From: Paenibacillus mucilaginosus 3016
GTDB taxonomy: Bacteria; Bacillota; Bacilli; Paenibacillales; NBRC-103111
Direction of reading: 5' to 3'
Length of the DNA: 64,000 nucleotides
NCBI RefSeq assembly: GCF_000250655.1
Contig: NC_016935.1
Span: 182,501-246,500 of the forward strand
Below, piece by piece: positions 1 to 10,750 of the stretch. The notes under the pieces were generated by a model, which was not told the origin of the DNA, searched no databases, and was given only the letters and a program-made list of their open reading frames with translations. A program made the position numbers and the translations under genes. Every line of letters begins with the position of its first letter. Positions within the stretch are counted from its first letter, which is position 1.

Positions 1-1983
<1,983 letters not shown>

Positions 1984-2156
1984 CACAAGCTTCCTGAGGG
2001 AAGCGGCGGCAGCAGTATAGATGTTAGGTCTTTAGCTAGTAAGCGAGGAGATATCTTTTTGAAAGCGACCTTTATGCGAAGTATAACGGAGCGCAAAAAG
2101 ATATGCCCGAGCGCTGTTTCGTTTCCAGTTTTCAAGGTACAAGCCTTGAACAACCG
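1984..2156 (+). other. 23S-5S internal spacer
   Basis: About 170 nt between the two rRNA genes. It contains no tRNA; it carries precursor sequence that would be removed by RNase processing. Nothing else recognisable is seen. Confidence 0.7.
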
Positions 2157-2273
2157 TTTGGTGATGATGGCGGAAGGGAACCACGCGTACCCATCCCGAA
2201 CACGAACGTTAAGCCTTCCAGCGTCGATGGTACTTGGACCGCAGGGTCCTGGGAGAGTAGAACGTCGCCAAGC
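2157..2273 (+). rRNA. rrf: 5S ribosomal RNA
   Basis: 117 nt with the 5S hallmarks: the start TTTGGTGATGATGGCGGAAG, the loop CCATCCCGAACACG, and the closing segment GTCGCCAAGC. It follows the 23S gene and precedes the tRNA cluster in the same transcription unit. Confidence 0.95.
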
Positions 2274-2288
2274 AGTTCATTGATGCAT

Positions 2289-2376
2289 GGAGAGATACCC
2301 AAGTGGCTCAAGGGGACCCTCTGCTAAGGGGTTAGACTGCGCAAGTGGTGCGAGGGTTCGAATCCCTCTCTCTCCG
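2289..2376 (+). tRNA. tRNA-Ser (GCU)
   Basis: Class II tRNA with a long variable arm. The acceptor stem GGAGAGA pairs with TCTCTCC, discriminator G. Anticodon loop CTGCTAA gives GCU, reading AGC/AGU. The 3' CCA is not encoded, unlike the other eight tRNAs of this cluster. Confidence 0.93.
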
Positions 2377-2405
2377 TAGATTCTATCTGCATCGATTATC
2401 ATTAT

Positions 2406-2482
2406 GGCGGCATAGCTCAGCTGGCTAGAGCGTACGGTTCATACCCGTAAGGTCGGGGGTTCGATCCCCTCTGCCGCTACCA
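2406..2482 (+). tRNA. tRNA-Met (CAU), elongator
   Basis: Acceptor stem GGCGGCA pairs with TGCCGCT (one wobble), anticodon CAU in TTCATAC, CCA encoded. It closely resembles the Bacillus elongator tRNA-Met and lacks the C1-A72 mismatch and GGG/CCC anticodon stem of the initiator. Confidence 0.92.
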
Positions 2483-2521
2483 TATTTCCGAACTTATTGA
2501 TTCATATGGTTTGGTTACCCA

Positions 2522-2597
2522 GGAGGCTTAGCTCAGCTGGGAGAGCATCTGCCTTACAAGCAGAGGGTCGGCGGTTCGATCCCGTCAGCCTCCACCA
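2522..2597 (+). tRNA. tRNA-Val (UAC)
   Basis: Acceptor stem GGAGGCT pairs with AGCCTCC, anticodon loop CTTACAA (UAC), encoded CCA. Third member of the tRNA cluster. Confidence 0.93.
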
Positions 2598-2612
2598 TAA
2601 TGTTTATACTGA

Positions 2613-2693
<81 letters not shown>

Positions 2694-2703
2694 TCTTTAG
2701 TGT

Positions 2704-2780
2704 GGAGCCGTGGTGTAGAGGCCTAACATGCCTGCCTGTCACGCAGGAGACCGCGGGTTCGAATCCCGTCGGCTCCGCCA
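2704..2780 (+). tRNA. tRNA-Asp (GUC)
   Basis: Acceptor GGAGCCG pairs with CGGCTCC, anticodon loop CTGTCAC (GUC), T-arm GGGTTCGAATCCC, CCA encoded. Confidence 0.94.
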
Positions 2781-2828
2781 TTTATTGTTCAAATCGAGGA
2801 ATAAAGATTTGATAAATGTATATACTAA

Positions 2829-2904
<76 letters not shown>

Positions 2905-2909
2905 TGTAT

Positions 2910-2985
<76 letters not shown>

Positions 2986-2994
2986 TTGTTTTTT

Positions 2995-3079
2995 GGAGGC
3001 TTAGTGAAGTGGCTAAACACGGCAGACTGTAAATCTGCTCTCATCGAGTTCGGTGGTTCGAATCCATCAGCCTCCACCA
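2995..3079 (+). tRNA. tRNA-Tyr (GUA)
   Basis: Class II tRNA with a long variable arm (around TCTCATCGAGTTCGG), acceptor GGAGGCT/AGCCTCC, anticodon loop CTGTAAA (GUA), CCA encoded. Confidence 0.93.
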
Positions 3080-3094
3080 CTTTCTTTTCATCTA

Positions 3095-3170
3095 GAGCCA
3101 TTAGCTCAGTCGGTAGAGCACCTGACTTTTAATCAGGGTGTCGTAGGTTCGAGTCCTACATGGCTCACCA
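3095..3170 (+). tRNA. tRNA-Lys (UUU)
   Basis: Acceptor GAGCCAT pairs with ATGGCTC, anticodon loop CTTTTAA (UUU), CCA encoded. Last tRNA of the cluster, followed by hairpin terminators. Confidence 0.94.
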
Positions 3171-3183
3171 TTTCGATGCCAAG

Positions 3184-3207
3184 TACCTCAATTGGGGTCT
3201 TTTTTTG
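3184..3207 (+). terminator. weak terminator after the tRNA cluster
   Basis: A short stem ACCTC/GGGGT (one G-U) around AATT, directly followed by a run of seven T. A stronger hairpin follows 22 bases later. Confidence 0.5.
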
Positions 3208-3228
3208 TTTTATAGGCCATAAACAATA

Positions 3229-3264
3229 ACCGCCCTGAGGGAGAAATCCTTGGGCGGTTTTTTT
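3229..3264 (+). terminator. Rho-independent terminator of the rRNA-tRNA operon
   Basis: The stem ACCGCCC/GGGCGGT encloses an 18-nt loop and is followed by a run of T. It is placed to end the 23S-5S-tRNA transcript. Confidence 0.85.
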
Positions 3265-3296
3265 GAAGCCGAAAGTAATAAGTTTTCAGCGAAGGG

Positions 3297-3317
3297 ACCC
3301 CGACCAGGGGTTTTTCT
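3297..3317 (+). terminator. possible third terminator hairpin
   Basis: ACCCC/GGGGT stem with a five-base loop followed by TTTTT. It may act as a back-up stop against read-through from the rRNA operon into the convergent gene at 3354. Confidence 0.4.
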
Positions 3318-3353
3318 TATTTTAGACTGACGAGGACTGCGACTGCCTTCCAA

Positions 3354-4604
3354 TCAAGGAGGGGCTGGAAACGTCAGAGACCCAAACGGAATGATTGCCA
3401 GACTGACGTTCCGCTGCTGGGTAACACTTAGAATCCATTCGCTTGGGTCATGGACAGGGGAGAAGCCGAGCAGGTCAACCCAATGCGGAGCCAAGGAAGA
3501 GTAGAGGTGGACTTCCACCCGCTTGAGCACCTCTTCAACGTGAAGCAGTTTGTGGGCACCGAGTACAAAGTGTTGCTTCAAGGCCGCCGTACTGCGTTGA
3601 AGGTCGGTCATCGTCTCGAGCCAATCCTGCAGGACGCCGCTCCCGAGCATTTCGCGGCATTCGGCCACCAGCAGTACTTTTCCCCCCGGCCGGGTAAAGG
3701 CAGCCGCATTGCGAAGGGGCTTGAGTGCCTGATAAAGCTGCAGATCTCTGGGAGCTCCCCCGGCAGACACCACGATACTATCATAAAGGGGATGTGCCGG
3801 CAGAAGAAAATACTGAGCGGCGAGCTGAGCCCCCCGATGGTGTGTCTCTAAAAGATCCCCTGCCAAGGCTTCGAGTACCTCATTGTCATGATTCAGAAGC
3901 ACATTCAGAACAAAGTGGAGAGGTGTGAACGATTGTGCCTCCACCATATCGGCATATAAGGGAGTGTCCGCTTCCCCGGCTTGTCCCGGATACTTCAGTG
4001 ATAACCCATGATTATGTTCGATCGTGCGCCAAGAAGCCACACCGGGAACAAGAGCCTTGGCTCCTCCGGATACCCCCGCCAGCGCATGAGGCTGAATGCT
4101 TCCTGTGGCGATCCTGAGCGTGGCGTCTGCAACGAGACGGTTAATTTCCACGGGAGTCCCGAGCTTGGTCGTTCCTACATACCTGCAGTCTTCGGAGTCC
4201 GACGAGTGATTGTGAATCCGCACCCTCGCCGCAATCTCTTCCCCTGCCAGCTCGACAAGCTCCTTGGGGGTATGCCGGCGGTGAGCCCCTAAGGCCACTA
4301 CGATGTCTACCTGCTCGTCGGTGATGCCGGCATCATTCAGCTCTTGAAGCAGAAGGGGCAGCATCAGCCGGTTCGGACAAGGACGCGTCCCGTCGCTGAT
4401 CAGAATGATCGCACGCTCATGGCCTTGAGCGATATCACGGAGTACGGGGGAACCTAGGGGAGAAGCCAGTGCCTGCCGGATGCGTTCCAAGGAAAGCCTG
4501 GGCGATGCCTCCATCAGGGAAGCAGGGTAGGACAGAGAATCCCAGGACAGAGAGGGCGGGATATCCAGAGTTACAGTCCCACGGCCGTATCGCAGATTGG
4601 GCAT
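3354..4604 (-). CDS. larA: LarA-type nickel-dependent lactate racemase family protein
   Basis: Predicted 416-residue cytoplasmic enzyme of the LarA (DUF2088) family, which racemises lactate or related 2-hydroxy acids with a nickel-pincer cofactor. Seen: SDGTRP with Asp71 and Arg74, GAHRRH with His108, GSIQPH with His173, SGGAK with Lys183 (cofactor-attachment lysine) and His199 in EHNHG. These match, within one position, the His108/His174/Lys184/His200 set known for Lactobacillus plantarum LarA. The start was set at 4604 because GGAGAGG lies six bases before that ATG; longer starts have no such site. No larB, larC or larE cofactor genes are in the window, so the cofactor must come from elsewhere. 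The substrate is not predictable: the family also acts on other 2-hydroxy acids. Confidence 0.8.
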   Translation of the reverse strand: MPNLRYGRGTVTLDIPPSLSWDSLSYPASLMEASPRLSLERIRQALASPLGSPVLRDIAQGHERAIILISDGTRPCPNRLMLPLLLQELNDAGITDEQVDIVVALGAHRRHTPKELVELAGEEIAARVRIHNHSSDSEDCRYVGTTKLGTPVEINRLVADATLRIATGSIQPHALAGVSGGAKALVPGVASWRTIEHNHGLSLKYPGQAGEADTPLYADMVEAQSFTPLHFVLNVLLNHDNEVLEALAGDLLETHHRGAQLAAQYFLLPAHPLYDSIVVSAGGAPRDLQLYQALKPLRNAAAFTRPGGKVLLVAECREMLGSGVLQDWLETMTDLQRSTAALKQHFVLGAHKLLHVEEVLKRVEVHLYSSLAPHWVDLLGFSPVHDPSEWILSVTQQRNVSLAIIPFGSLTFPAPP

Positions 4605-4736
4605 AGTCATCCTCTCCTTCAGGTGGTTATGGCTAAGCACTTCTTCTTTCCATTATTTCCGCTGAAGGTACCCGGTATCCGAGAGAGCGGGGGCAGCCTG
4701 TTTCCGGCGTCAAGTTACCAGGCCGCTGATGAGTTA

Positions 4737-4745
4737 TGATACAAT
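4737..4745 (+). promoter_or_regulatory. extended -10 promoter element
   Basis: TGATACAAT fits the extended -10 pattern TGnTAnnnT, about 57 bases before the chosen start of the regulator gene. No good -35 is seen at the normal spacing. Confidence 0.4.
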
Positions 4746-4801
4746 ATGGAGAGAAGCAAACTAGACGATTCAATACCTTATAGATGAAGGTTGGGAGCCG
4801 G

Positions 4802-5902
4802 ATGGACTGGGGAACGGTGAGAGAACAGCTGGAAGGTATTTTGAGCATCAGCGTGGACACGGTCAGATGGCCGGTGTCTGACTGGGACCATGCATCGGAG
4901 GCCTCAGGAGAGCCTGTGAGCAGCGTGATCAAGAATGGACGGGTCTATTGGCTGGTACAGAAGCAGGAGTCGGAAGCGCTTTTATTTGCCGTAGATGAGC
5001 AGGTTGTAAGTGACGTGGAGCGGCGCCTTGTAGACTTGGTGCTCTCTACGAAGAAGGAGCCGGAGCCCAAGCCGGCCCGCATGCCGACCGAGGAGGAACG
5101 TAAAGCGGGGCTGGTGCGCGATTGGCTCCATCAGCAGCAGGAGCGCGGCTTCACCCAAGCGGAAATGCCGGACCAGCTCGTTTCGCTGCTGTCGCTCTAT
5201 TCTACGAAGGTGCCCATTCTGCTCTATGGAGACTATACCACCTCGCGCCGCGTGCACTATGCGGAGCTGAAGAAGCTGCTCGATTCCTTCTTCGATGCGG
5301 AGATTACGCTGATTCCTTTGACGGAAAAAGAATGGCTTATCCTCGGTTCGGAGAAAATCCTGACAATGGACGGCGGAGATGACAGGATCTCGGATGAAGA
5401 AACGCTGGAGGACAAGCTGGCCGCTATGGGGTACGGTCTGCATGAGATGCTGGAGAATGAATGGGTAGGCGAAGCCCACTTGGCCGTGCATTACCCTATG
5501 ACCCCCGCCAAATCACTCTACAGCGTGGTGCTGCAGCTGCGTGAGACGATCATGCTGGGGCGCACCTACCATGTGGGGAGCAGTATGCATCTGCCCTGGG
5601 AGCTTCAGCTCGAGAAGCTCGTTCATCTCGTGCCGGAAGCGGAGAAGGCCAGTTTCCTCGAAAGGGTGCTGAAGCGGCTCGATGTCGCCTTCGACCCGGA
5701 GACGATGACGACGCTGGAGCAGTTTTTTCAGCTGGACTGCAATGTCAGCGAGACGGCGAAAAAACTCTATATTCACCGAAATACGCTGCTGTACCGCCTC
5801 GACAAGTTCAAACAGGAGACCGGATTGGACGTTCGGACGTTCAATAACGCGGTTCTTGTGAAGATTGCCATGTTATTGTACAAAGTAACGAAAAGAAAGT
5901 GA
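4802..5902 (+). CDS. PucR/CdaR-type helix-turn-helix regulator
   Basis: Protein of 366 residues whose last 60 residues form the PucR C-terminal helix-turn-helix (HTH_30). The motif segment NVSETAKKLYIHRNTLLYRL is the diagnostic 'NRNT' recognition helix of the CdaR/PucR/AdeR group. The N-terminal 300 residues show no recognisable GAF or sugar-diacid domain. The start at 4802 (MDWGTV) has GGGAG four bases upstream; an in-frame ATG at 4784 lacks any ribosome site. It lies divergent from larA and just before the msmX-type gene, so it may sense a carbon source, but this is inference. It probably binds DNA as a dimer. Confidence 0.7.
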   Translation: MDWGTVREQLEGILSISVDTVRWPVSDWDHASEASGEPVSSVIKNGRVYWLVQKQESEALLFAVDEQVVSDVERRLVDLVLSTKKEPEPKPARMPTEEERKAGLVRDWLHQQQERGFTQAEMPDQLVSLLSLYSTKVPILLYGDYTTSRRVHYAELKKLLDSFFDAEITLIPLTEKEWLILGSEKILTMDGGDDRISDEETLEDKLAAMGYGLHEMLENEWVGEAHLAVHYPMTPAKSLYSVVLQLRETIMLGRTYHVGSSMHLPWELQLEKLVHLVPEAEKASFLERVLKRLDVAFDPETMTTLEQFFQLDCNVSETAKKLYIHRNTLLYRLDKFKQETGLDVRTFNNAVLVKIAMLLYKVTKRK

Positions 5903-5923
5903 TTTTTTTGTAGGGATTGTGCA

Positions 5924-5952
5924 TAGTCATCACGAGGGCCGTAGGGTATGAT
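5924..5952 (+). promoter_or_regulatory. candidate promoter of the msmX-type gene
   Basis: -35 TAGTCA, 17-base spacer, -10 TATGAT, lying 41 bases before the start codon and after the regulator's stop. Confidence 0.45.
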
Positions 5953-5992
5953 TAACTCATATCAAGATACTATCTCGTAGGGGGAATTGATC

Positions 5993-7117
5993 ATGGCAGG
6001 CGTTCGTTTGAACCACATTGTGAAAAGATATCCTGGCGCGGCAGAAGCAACGGTAAAAGACTTCCACTTGGATATCAAGGATAAGGAGTTCCTCGTTCTT
6101 GTAGGCGCTTCCGGCTGTGGTAAATCCACGACGCTTCGTATGATTGCCGGTCTGGAAGAAATCACGGAAGGCGAACTGTACATCGGCGACCGCCTCGTGA
6201 ACGATGTGGCACCAAAGGACCGCGACATCGCGATGGTATTCCAATCCTACGCGCTGTATCCGCACATGAACGTGTACCAGAACATGGCGTTTGGTCTCAA
6301 ACTCCGTAAGTTCAAGAAAGCCGATATCGACGCACGCGTTCGTGAAGCTGCGAAGATTCTCGATATCGAGCACCTGCTCGACCGCAAGCCAAAAGCACTC
6401 TCCGGCGGTCAGCGCCAGCGTGTTGCCCTTGGCCGTGCGATTGTCCGTGAGCCGCAAGTGTTCCTGATGGACGAACCGCTCTCCAACTTGGACGCGAAGC
6501 TTCGTGTACAGATGCGTGCCGAAATCGGCAAGCTGCACAAGCGTCTTGAAACAACAATCATCTACGTAACGCACGACCAGACGGAAGCCATGACGATGGG
6601 CGACCGGATCGTCGTAATGGATAAAGGCATCATCCAACAGGCCGCAACGCCTGAAGAAATCTACAACTATCCGAAGAACATGTTCGTAGCGGGCTTCATC
6701 GGTTCCCCGTCCATGAACTTCGTGTCCGGTACATTCGCTGAGCAGAACGGCGGCGTGTACTTCAAAGCGCAAGGTCTGAATGTTGAAGTACCTGAAGGCA
6801 AAGCGAAAGTGCTGCGCGAGAAGGGTTACATCGGCAAAGAAGTGGTTATGGGTATCCGTCCTGAAGATTTCCACGAAGAAGCGATCTTCATGGAAGCTTC
6901 CCCGAACACGATCGTGAACGTCAACATCGAACTGTCCGAGAACCTCGGTCACGAAATGTACCTGTACCTGAACGGCATCGGTACACAAACGGTTATCGCC
7001 CGTGTAGACGGCCGCGCTTCCTTCAAAGAAGGCACAACGGTGAAGCTTGCGCTCGACATGAACAAAGCGCACTTCTTCGACAAAGAAACGACGCAATCCA
7101 TCCTGGTGAATGCTTAA
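5993..7117 (+). CDS. msmX: ABC transporter ATP-binding protein, MsmX/UgpC type
   Basis: Cytoplasmic ATPase of 374 residues that energises carbohydrate ABC importers of the MalK/UgpC group. Seen: Walker [10 protein letters not shown] at 38-46, Q-loop Gln84, signature LSGGQ at 136-140, Walker B FLMDE at 157-161, H-loop His194, then a C-terminal TOBE/regulatory region. In Bacillus, MsmX is a shared ATPase serving several sugar importers whose operons lack one. The gene here is likewise alone, between its own promoter and terminator, which fits that role. GGGGG lies before the ATG at 5993; a TTG two codons earlier is less likely. The codon choice resembles that of the glycolytic genes, suggesting strong expression. 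Confidence 0.85.
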   Translation: MAGVRLNHIVKRYPGAAEATVKDFHLDIKDKEFLVLVGASGCGKSTTLRMIAGLEEITEGELYIGDRLVNDVAPKDRDIAMVFQSYALYPHMNVYQNMAFGLKLRKFKKADIDARVREAAKILDIEHLLDRKPKALSGGQRQRVALGRAIVREPQVFLMDEPLSNLDAKLRVQMRAEIGKLHKRLETTIIYVTHDQTEAMTMGDRIVVMDKGIIQQAATPEEIYNYPKNMFVAGFIGSPSMNFVSGTFAEQNGGVYFKAQGLNVEVPEGKAKVLREKGYIGKEVVMGIRPEDFHEEAIFMEASPNTIVNVNIELSENLGHEMYLYLNGIGTQTVIARVDGRASFKEGTTVKLALDMNKAHFFDKETTQSILVNA

Positions 7118-7132
7118 TTCATCGGTTCGATC

Positions 7133-7166
7133 AAGAGGGTCAGCCCACGGGCTGGCTCTCTTTTTA
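7133..7166 (+). terminator. Rho-independent terminator after msmX
   Basis: Stem GAGGGTCAGCCC/GGGCTGGCTCTC with a three-base loop, followed by TTTTT. Confidence 0.88.
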
Positions 7167-7179
7167 CTATAAGGCCTTG

Positions 7180-7208
7180 TTGATTTATAAGAACGATTCC
7201 ATTAGGAT
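7180..7208 (+). promoter_or_regulatory. candidate promoter of the hprK operon
   Basis: -35 TTGATT, 17-base spacer, -10 TAGGAT, 34 bases before the hprK start and directly after the msmX terminator. Confidence 0.45.
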
Positions 7209-7241
7209 GAGAATATTGGAATACAAAGGAGACCGATCGCG

Positions 7242-8183
7242 ATGGCCAAAAAAGTGAAAGTGTCGGATTTGGTGAGAGAGTTCCATTTGGAGGTCATCTG
7301 CGGAGAAGAAGGACTGAAGCGTCCGATCGCTACCGCGGATTTGTATCGGCCGGGCCTGGAGCTGGCCGGTTATTATGAGTTTCATCCGCATGACCGTGTG
7401 CAGATTCTGGGGAAGACCGAGCTGACGTTCTTCGACGGCTTGACTTCGGAAGAGCGGACGGATCGCATGGAGCGGATCTGCTCGCCCAAGGATATCCCCT
7501 GCGTCATTCTGTCGCGCAGCCTGGAAGCGCCGATCGAGCTGCTTGCTTCGGCGAACGAGCATAAGATTCCCGTACTCCGTACGGCGATGGCCACTACGAT
7601 TCTGGCCAGCCGGCTGACCAACTTCCTCGAGAATCGGCTCGCTCCGACAACGACCATCCATGGCGTTCTCGTTGACGTCTACGGGATCGGGATGCTGATC
7701 TCGGGCTCCAGCGGTATCGGTAAAAGCGAGACCGCCCTGGAGCTGGTCAAGCGCGGCCACCGGCTCATCGCGGATGATGCGGTGGAGATCCGCCAGACGG
7801 CGGACCATCAGCTCATCGGTAACGCACCGGAGCTGATCCGGCATTTGCTTGAGATCCGCGGAATCGGGATTATCAATGTCATGACGCTGTTCGGGGCAGG
7901 TGCGGTACGCACAGAGAAGAAGATTGCCGTCGTCTGCAAGCTCGAGACCTGGCAGCAGGATAAGCAGTATGACCGGCTCGGGCTCGATGAAGAGACGACT
8001 CGAATCATCGATACGGATGTCCCGCTGGTCACGATTCCTGTACGTCCGGGCCGTAACCTTGCCGTCATTATCGAGGTGGCTGCAATGAATTATCGCTTAA
8101 AGCGGATGGGCTACAACGCGGCGCTTCAGTTTACGAACAAATTGACGGAATCCCTTGCGGAAGATATGGATGATCTGGACTAG
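7242..8183 (+). CDS. hprK: HPr kinase/phosphorylase
   Basis: Bifunctional sensor enzyme of 313 residues. It phosphorylates Ser46 of HPr and Crh with ATP or pyrophosphate and reverses this by phosphorolysis, so driving CcpA-dependent carbon catabolite control. Seen: His140, P-loop GSSGIGKS at 155-162, an Asp pair at 178-179, and the family signature [10 protein letters not shown] at 204-213; length is normal. First gene of hprK-lgt-ppaX-yvoF. An AAAGGAG site precedes the ATG. Its likely target is encoded in this window at 31716. Confidence 0.96.
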   Translation: MAKKVKVSDLVREFHLEVICGEEGLKRPIATADLYRPGLELAGYYEFHPHDRVQILGKTELTFFDGLTSEERTDRMERICSPKDIPCVILSRSLEAPIELLASANEHKIPVLRTAMATTILASRLTNFLENRLAPTTTIHGVLVDVYGIGMLISGSSGIGKSETALELVKRGHRLIADDAVEIRQTADHQLIGNAPELIRHLLEIRGIGIINVMTLFGAGAVRTEKKIAVVCKLETWQQDKQYDRLGLDEETTRIIDTDVPLVTIPVRPGRNLAVIIEVAAMNYRLKRMGYNAALQFTNKLTESLAEDMDDLD

Positions 8184-8264
8184 CGGAACCGCAGCATAAC
8201 AAGATGAACCATCAGGTGCAGCCCAATCCGGGTAAGGGTGGGCTGTTGGGAAGGAGCACCACTC

Positions 8265-9314
8265 ATGTTATTTGCAATGAGTACCGTCGCATTCTCGATC
8301 GGCCCGATCAGTGTGCACTGGTACGGCATTATACTAGGCTTGGCCGCGCTCACGGGGCTTATGCTCGCGGTTCAGGAAGGCAAGCGGTTCGGCATTCCTT
8401 CCGACTTTTTCATGGACATGCTCCTGATTGGTGTGCCGTCGGCCATTATCGGGGCACGAATCTATTACGTAGCCTTCCAGTGGGATGATTACAAAGACAA
8501 TCCGATTACGGCACTCTACATATGGCAGGGTGGCATCGCCATCTACGGGGCTCTGATCGGTGCGATCATCGGAGCGGGCATTTATTTCAAGCGCAAAGGC
8601 TATTCGTTCTGGAGGATCGCCGACATCTGTGCGCCCGGACTGATTGTCGGGCAGGCGATCGGCCGGTGGGGCAACTTTATCAATAAAGAAGCACATGGCG
8701 GACCGGTGGATGCGGCGTTCCTGTCGAACAATCTCCATCTCCCATCCTGGATCGTGAGCCAAATGCAGATCGACGGCACGTACTATCACCCGACTTTTCT
8801 GTATGAGTCGCTCTGGAATTTGGTGGGCCTGCTGCTTCTCTTCGTTCTTCGCAGGCAGCGTTTCCTTCGGGCGGGCGAGCTATTCCTGAGTTATTTTATA
8901 TGGTACGGCATCGGGCGTTTCTTCATCGAAGGTCTTCGGACCGACAGCCTTGGGTTTACAGGGCCGGACTGGCTGGCGGCTCTCATGAACGGCCTCTGGT
9001 CTCCGATGACGCTGCTCGGGTTCACACCGGGTGACATGAGCATGAACGGAGGCAATGTGCGGGTATCCCAAATGCTGGCGCTCCTGTTCATCATCGGTGC
9101 TGTTGCGCTTATGATCATTCGTCGGGCTACCGGGGCTTCCTCGGAGAAATATTCGGATCCGATCTATCGCAGAGGAGAGGCTCCGTCGCAGGATGCCGGA
9201 GCAGCCGGTAATGCTGCAGGAACCCCTGCCGGCACTGCGGGGAACGGTAAGCAGACAGCCGGAACAGAACACCATTCAAAGGAGCCGGACCATGATCCAA
9301 ACCGTACTGTTTGA
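8265..9314 (+). CDS. lgt: prolipoprotein diacylglyceryl transferase
   Basis: Integral membrane enzyme of 349 residues that transfers a diacylglyceryl group from phosphatidylglycerol to the lipobox cysteine of prolipoproteins; EfeO in this window is a likely substrate. The Lgt signature appears as GRWGNFINKE at 133-142, with several hydrophobic segments on both sides. The start at 8265 is set by AAGGAG eight bases upstream. The last 50 residues form a hydrophilic Ala/Gly/Thr-rich tail not needed in the family core. It overlaps ppaX by 23 bases, implying coupled translation. Confidence 0.95.
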   Translation: MLFAMSTVAFSIGPISVHWYGIILGLAALTGLMLAVQEGKRFGIPSDFFMDMLLIGVPSAIIGARIYYVAFQWDDYKDNPITALYIWQGGIAIYGALIGAIIGAGIYFKRKGYSFWRIADICAPGLIVGQAIGRWGNFINKEAHGGPVDAAFLSNNLHLPSWIVSQMQIDGTYYHPTFLYESLWNLVGLLLLFVLRRQRFLRAGELFLSYFIWYGIGRFFIEGLRTDSLGFTGPDWLAALMNGLWSPMTLLGFTPGDMSMNGGNVRVSQMLALLFIIGAVALMIIRRATGASSEKYSDPIYRRGEAPSQDAGAAGNAAGTPAGTAGNGKQTAGTEHHSKEPDHDPNRTV

Positions 9315-9945
9315 CCTCGATGGAACGATTCTGGATACGAACGAATTGATCATCCAATCGTTCCTGCATACGTTTGAAGGCGTGACCGCCGAGCCGCTGA
9401 CGCGGCATCATATCATACCGAACATGGGCCGGCCGCTTGTGGAGCAGATGGTCTTCTTCTCGGGCCGTGAAGAGGTAGAGGACCTCGTGGCGAAGTACCG
9501 CCATTTTAACCTGACCCGTCATGACGAGCTTGTCAAAGAGTTCCCTAAGGTGCGGGAAACCCTTGCCAGACTGCATGCCGCCGGGATCCGCATGGGCGTG
9601 GTCACCAGCAAGATCCGCAAAACGACGGAGATGGGTCTCAAGCTGACCGGCATCTACGACTACTTCGGCTCCATCGTAACGGTCGAAGATGTGGAGAAGG
9701 CCAAGCCGGACCCGGAAGGGATCCGAAAGGCCCTTCAGGAGCTTGGCGCGGATCCGGCCACAGCCGTGATGGTAGGGGACAGCCACTATGATATCGAAGC
9801 CGCACACAATGCGGGGCTTCCTTCCGTAGCGGTAGCCTGGTCCCTCAAAGGTATGGAATATCTTCAAGGGTATTCGCCTACCCACATTATCCATGATATT
9901 GAGCAACTGCTCGGCATTATCGGGCTGGAGGAGAAGCAGGTGTGA
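9292..9945 (+). CDS. ppaX: pyrophosphatase PpaX (HAD family)
   Basis: HAD-superfamily hydrolase of 217 residues that, in Bacillus, removes the pyrophosphate produced when HPrK dephosphorylates P-Ser-HPr. Seen: the nucleophile motif FDLDGT (Asp8, Asp10), the Ser/Thr motif VVTSK, and the motif MVGDSHYD near residue 164-171. The start is set by AAAGGAG before the ATG at 9292 inside the lgt tail. Operon position directly after hprK-lgt supports this over a generic phosphoglycolate phosphatase. Confidence 0.9.
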   Translation: MIQTVLFDLDGTILDTNELIIQSFLHTFEGVTAEPLTRHHIIPNMGRPLVEQMVFFSGREEVEDLVAKYRHFNLTRHDELVKEFPKVRETLARLHAAGIRMGVVTSKIRKTTEMGLKLTGIYDYFGSIVTVEDVEKAKPDPEGIRKALQELGADPATAVMVGDSHYDIEAAHNAGLPSVAVAWSLKGMEYLQGYSPTHIIHDIEQLLGIIGLEEKQV

Positions 9946-10445
9946 GACAGACGGACCGCTATCCGGTAGACGGGCCGAATTCGCTCTGGCAGGTGTACCG
10001 CACCATTCCGAGGTGGAAGGCGGTCCGCAACTTCATCTTCATCCAGATCTCGCGCTACGCTCCTTCGCTTCCGCTGAAGCTGTGGATCTACCGCAGGATT
10101 CTCGGGATGAAGGTGGGACGGCATACATCCTTCGCGCTCATGGTGATGGTCGACGTGTTCTTTCCGGAGAGAATCGAAGTTGGGGAGAATACGATTATCG
10201 GGTACAATTCCACGATTCTGACGCATGAATACCTCATTAAGGAATACCGGCTCGGGCATGTGCGAATCGGGTCGAACGTGATGATCGGGGCGAATACGAC
10301 CGTTCTGCCCGGGGTGACCATAGGCGATGGAGCGATCGTGGGAGCGGGATCGGTCGTACACAAGGATGTGGCTCCGTACAGCTTCGTGGCCGGGAATCCG
10401 CTGCAGGTGATCCGGACCGATGTTCGGGAAGATGACCGAGCCTGA
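9942..10445 (+). CDS. yvoF: hexapeptide-repeat acyltransferase (YvoF type)
   Basis: Protein of 167 residues of the left-handed beta-helix acyltransferase family. Isoleucine-patch repeats run from about residue 70 to 150 (IEVGENTIIGYNS, VRIGSNVMIGANT, VTIGDGAIVGAGS), closing with the usual FVAGNPLQVI. These enzymes move an acetyl or similar group from CoA to a sugar or other small molecule; the acceptor is unknown. GTG start overlapping the ppaX stop, with GGAGGAG nine bases upstream. Same position as yvoF in Bacillus. Confidence 0.85.
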   Translation: MRQTDRYPVDGPNSLWQVYRTIPRWKAVRNFIFIQISRYAPSLPLKLWIYRRILGMKVGRHTSFALMVMVDVFFPERIEVGENTIIGYNSTILTHEYLIKEYRLGHVRIGSNVMIGANTTVLPGVTIGDGAIVGAGSVVHKDVAPYSFVAGNPLQVIRTDVREDDRA

Positions 10446-10558
10446 CGAAGAGCATACTGAAGACCTGCGGAAGGTTTGCAGGGGATCTGCAGCAACATGT
10501 CGGCGTGGTCGGATTTTACCGTAAAATGAAACAGTCTGCTCAGCTTAGTCACAACATC

Positions 10559-10590
10559 AGAGGCAGGACCTGAGGGTCCGTCTCTTTTTT
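10559..10590 (+). terminator. Rho-independent terminator after yvoF
   Basis: Hairpin AGAGGCAGGACC/GGGTCCGTCTCT with a three-base loop, followed by a run of T. Ends the hprK operon. Confidence 0.75.
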
Positions 10591-10621
10591 GTATCCCGGG
10601 TTGCAGGAGCAGGGCATGCAA

Positions 10622-10650
10622 TTGACGAAGCTGGGCTTCCGTGGTAAACT
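10622..10650 (+). promoter_or_regulatory. candidate promoter of the his operon
   Basis: -35 TTGACG, 17-base spacer, -10 TAAACT, about 100 bases before hisZ. No T-box antiterminator or histidine-rich leader peptide was seen in the intervening leader. Confidence 0.5.
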
Positions 10651-10750
10651 AACGATTACATTCTTCATCTTGGTAGTATGGTAACATATTAGCGGACTAA
10701 AGCGTTCTGAAATATTCATGACTAAACGAAGATAGATAGGGTGAACTCCA

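Noticed and set aside
5957-7096. 379-codon open frame on the minus strand opposite msmX
   Set aside because: Shadow of the highly biased codon use of msmX; similar long antisense frames occur opposite gapA, pgk, gpmI and eno.
10450-10750. T-box or histidine attenuator before hisZ
   Set aside because: No TGGNACCGCG-type antiterminator and no His-rich leader peptide; only an upstream terminator and a plain promoter are seen.
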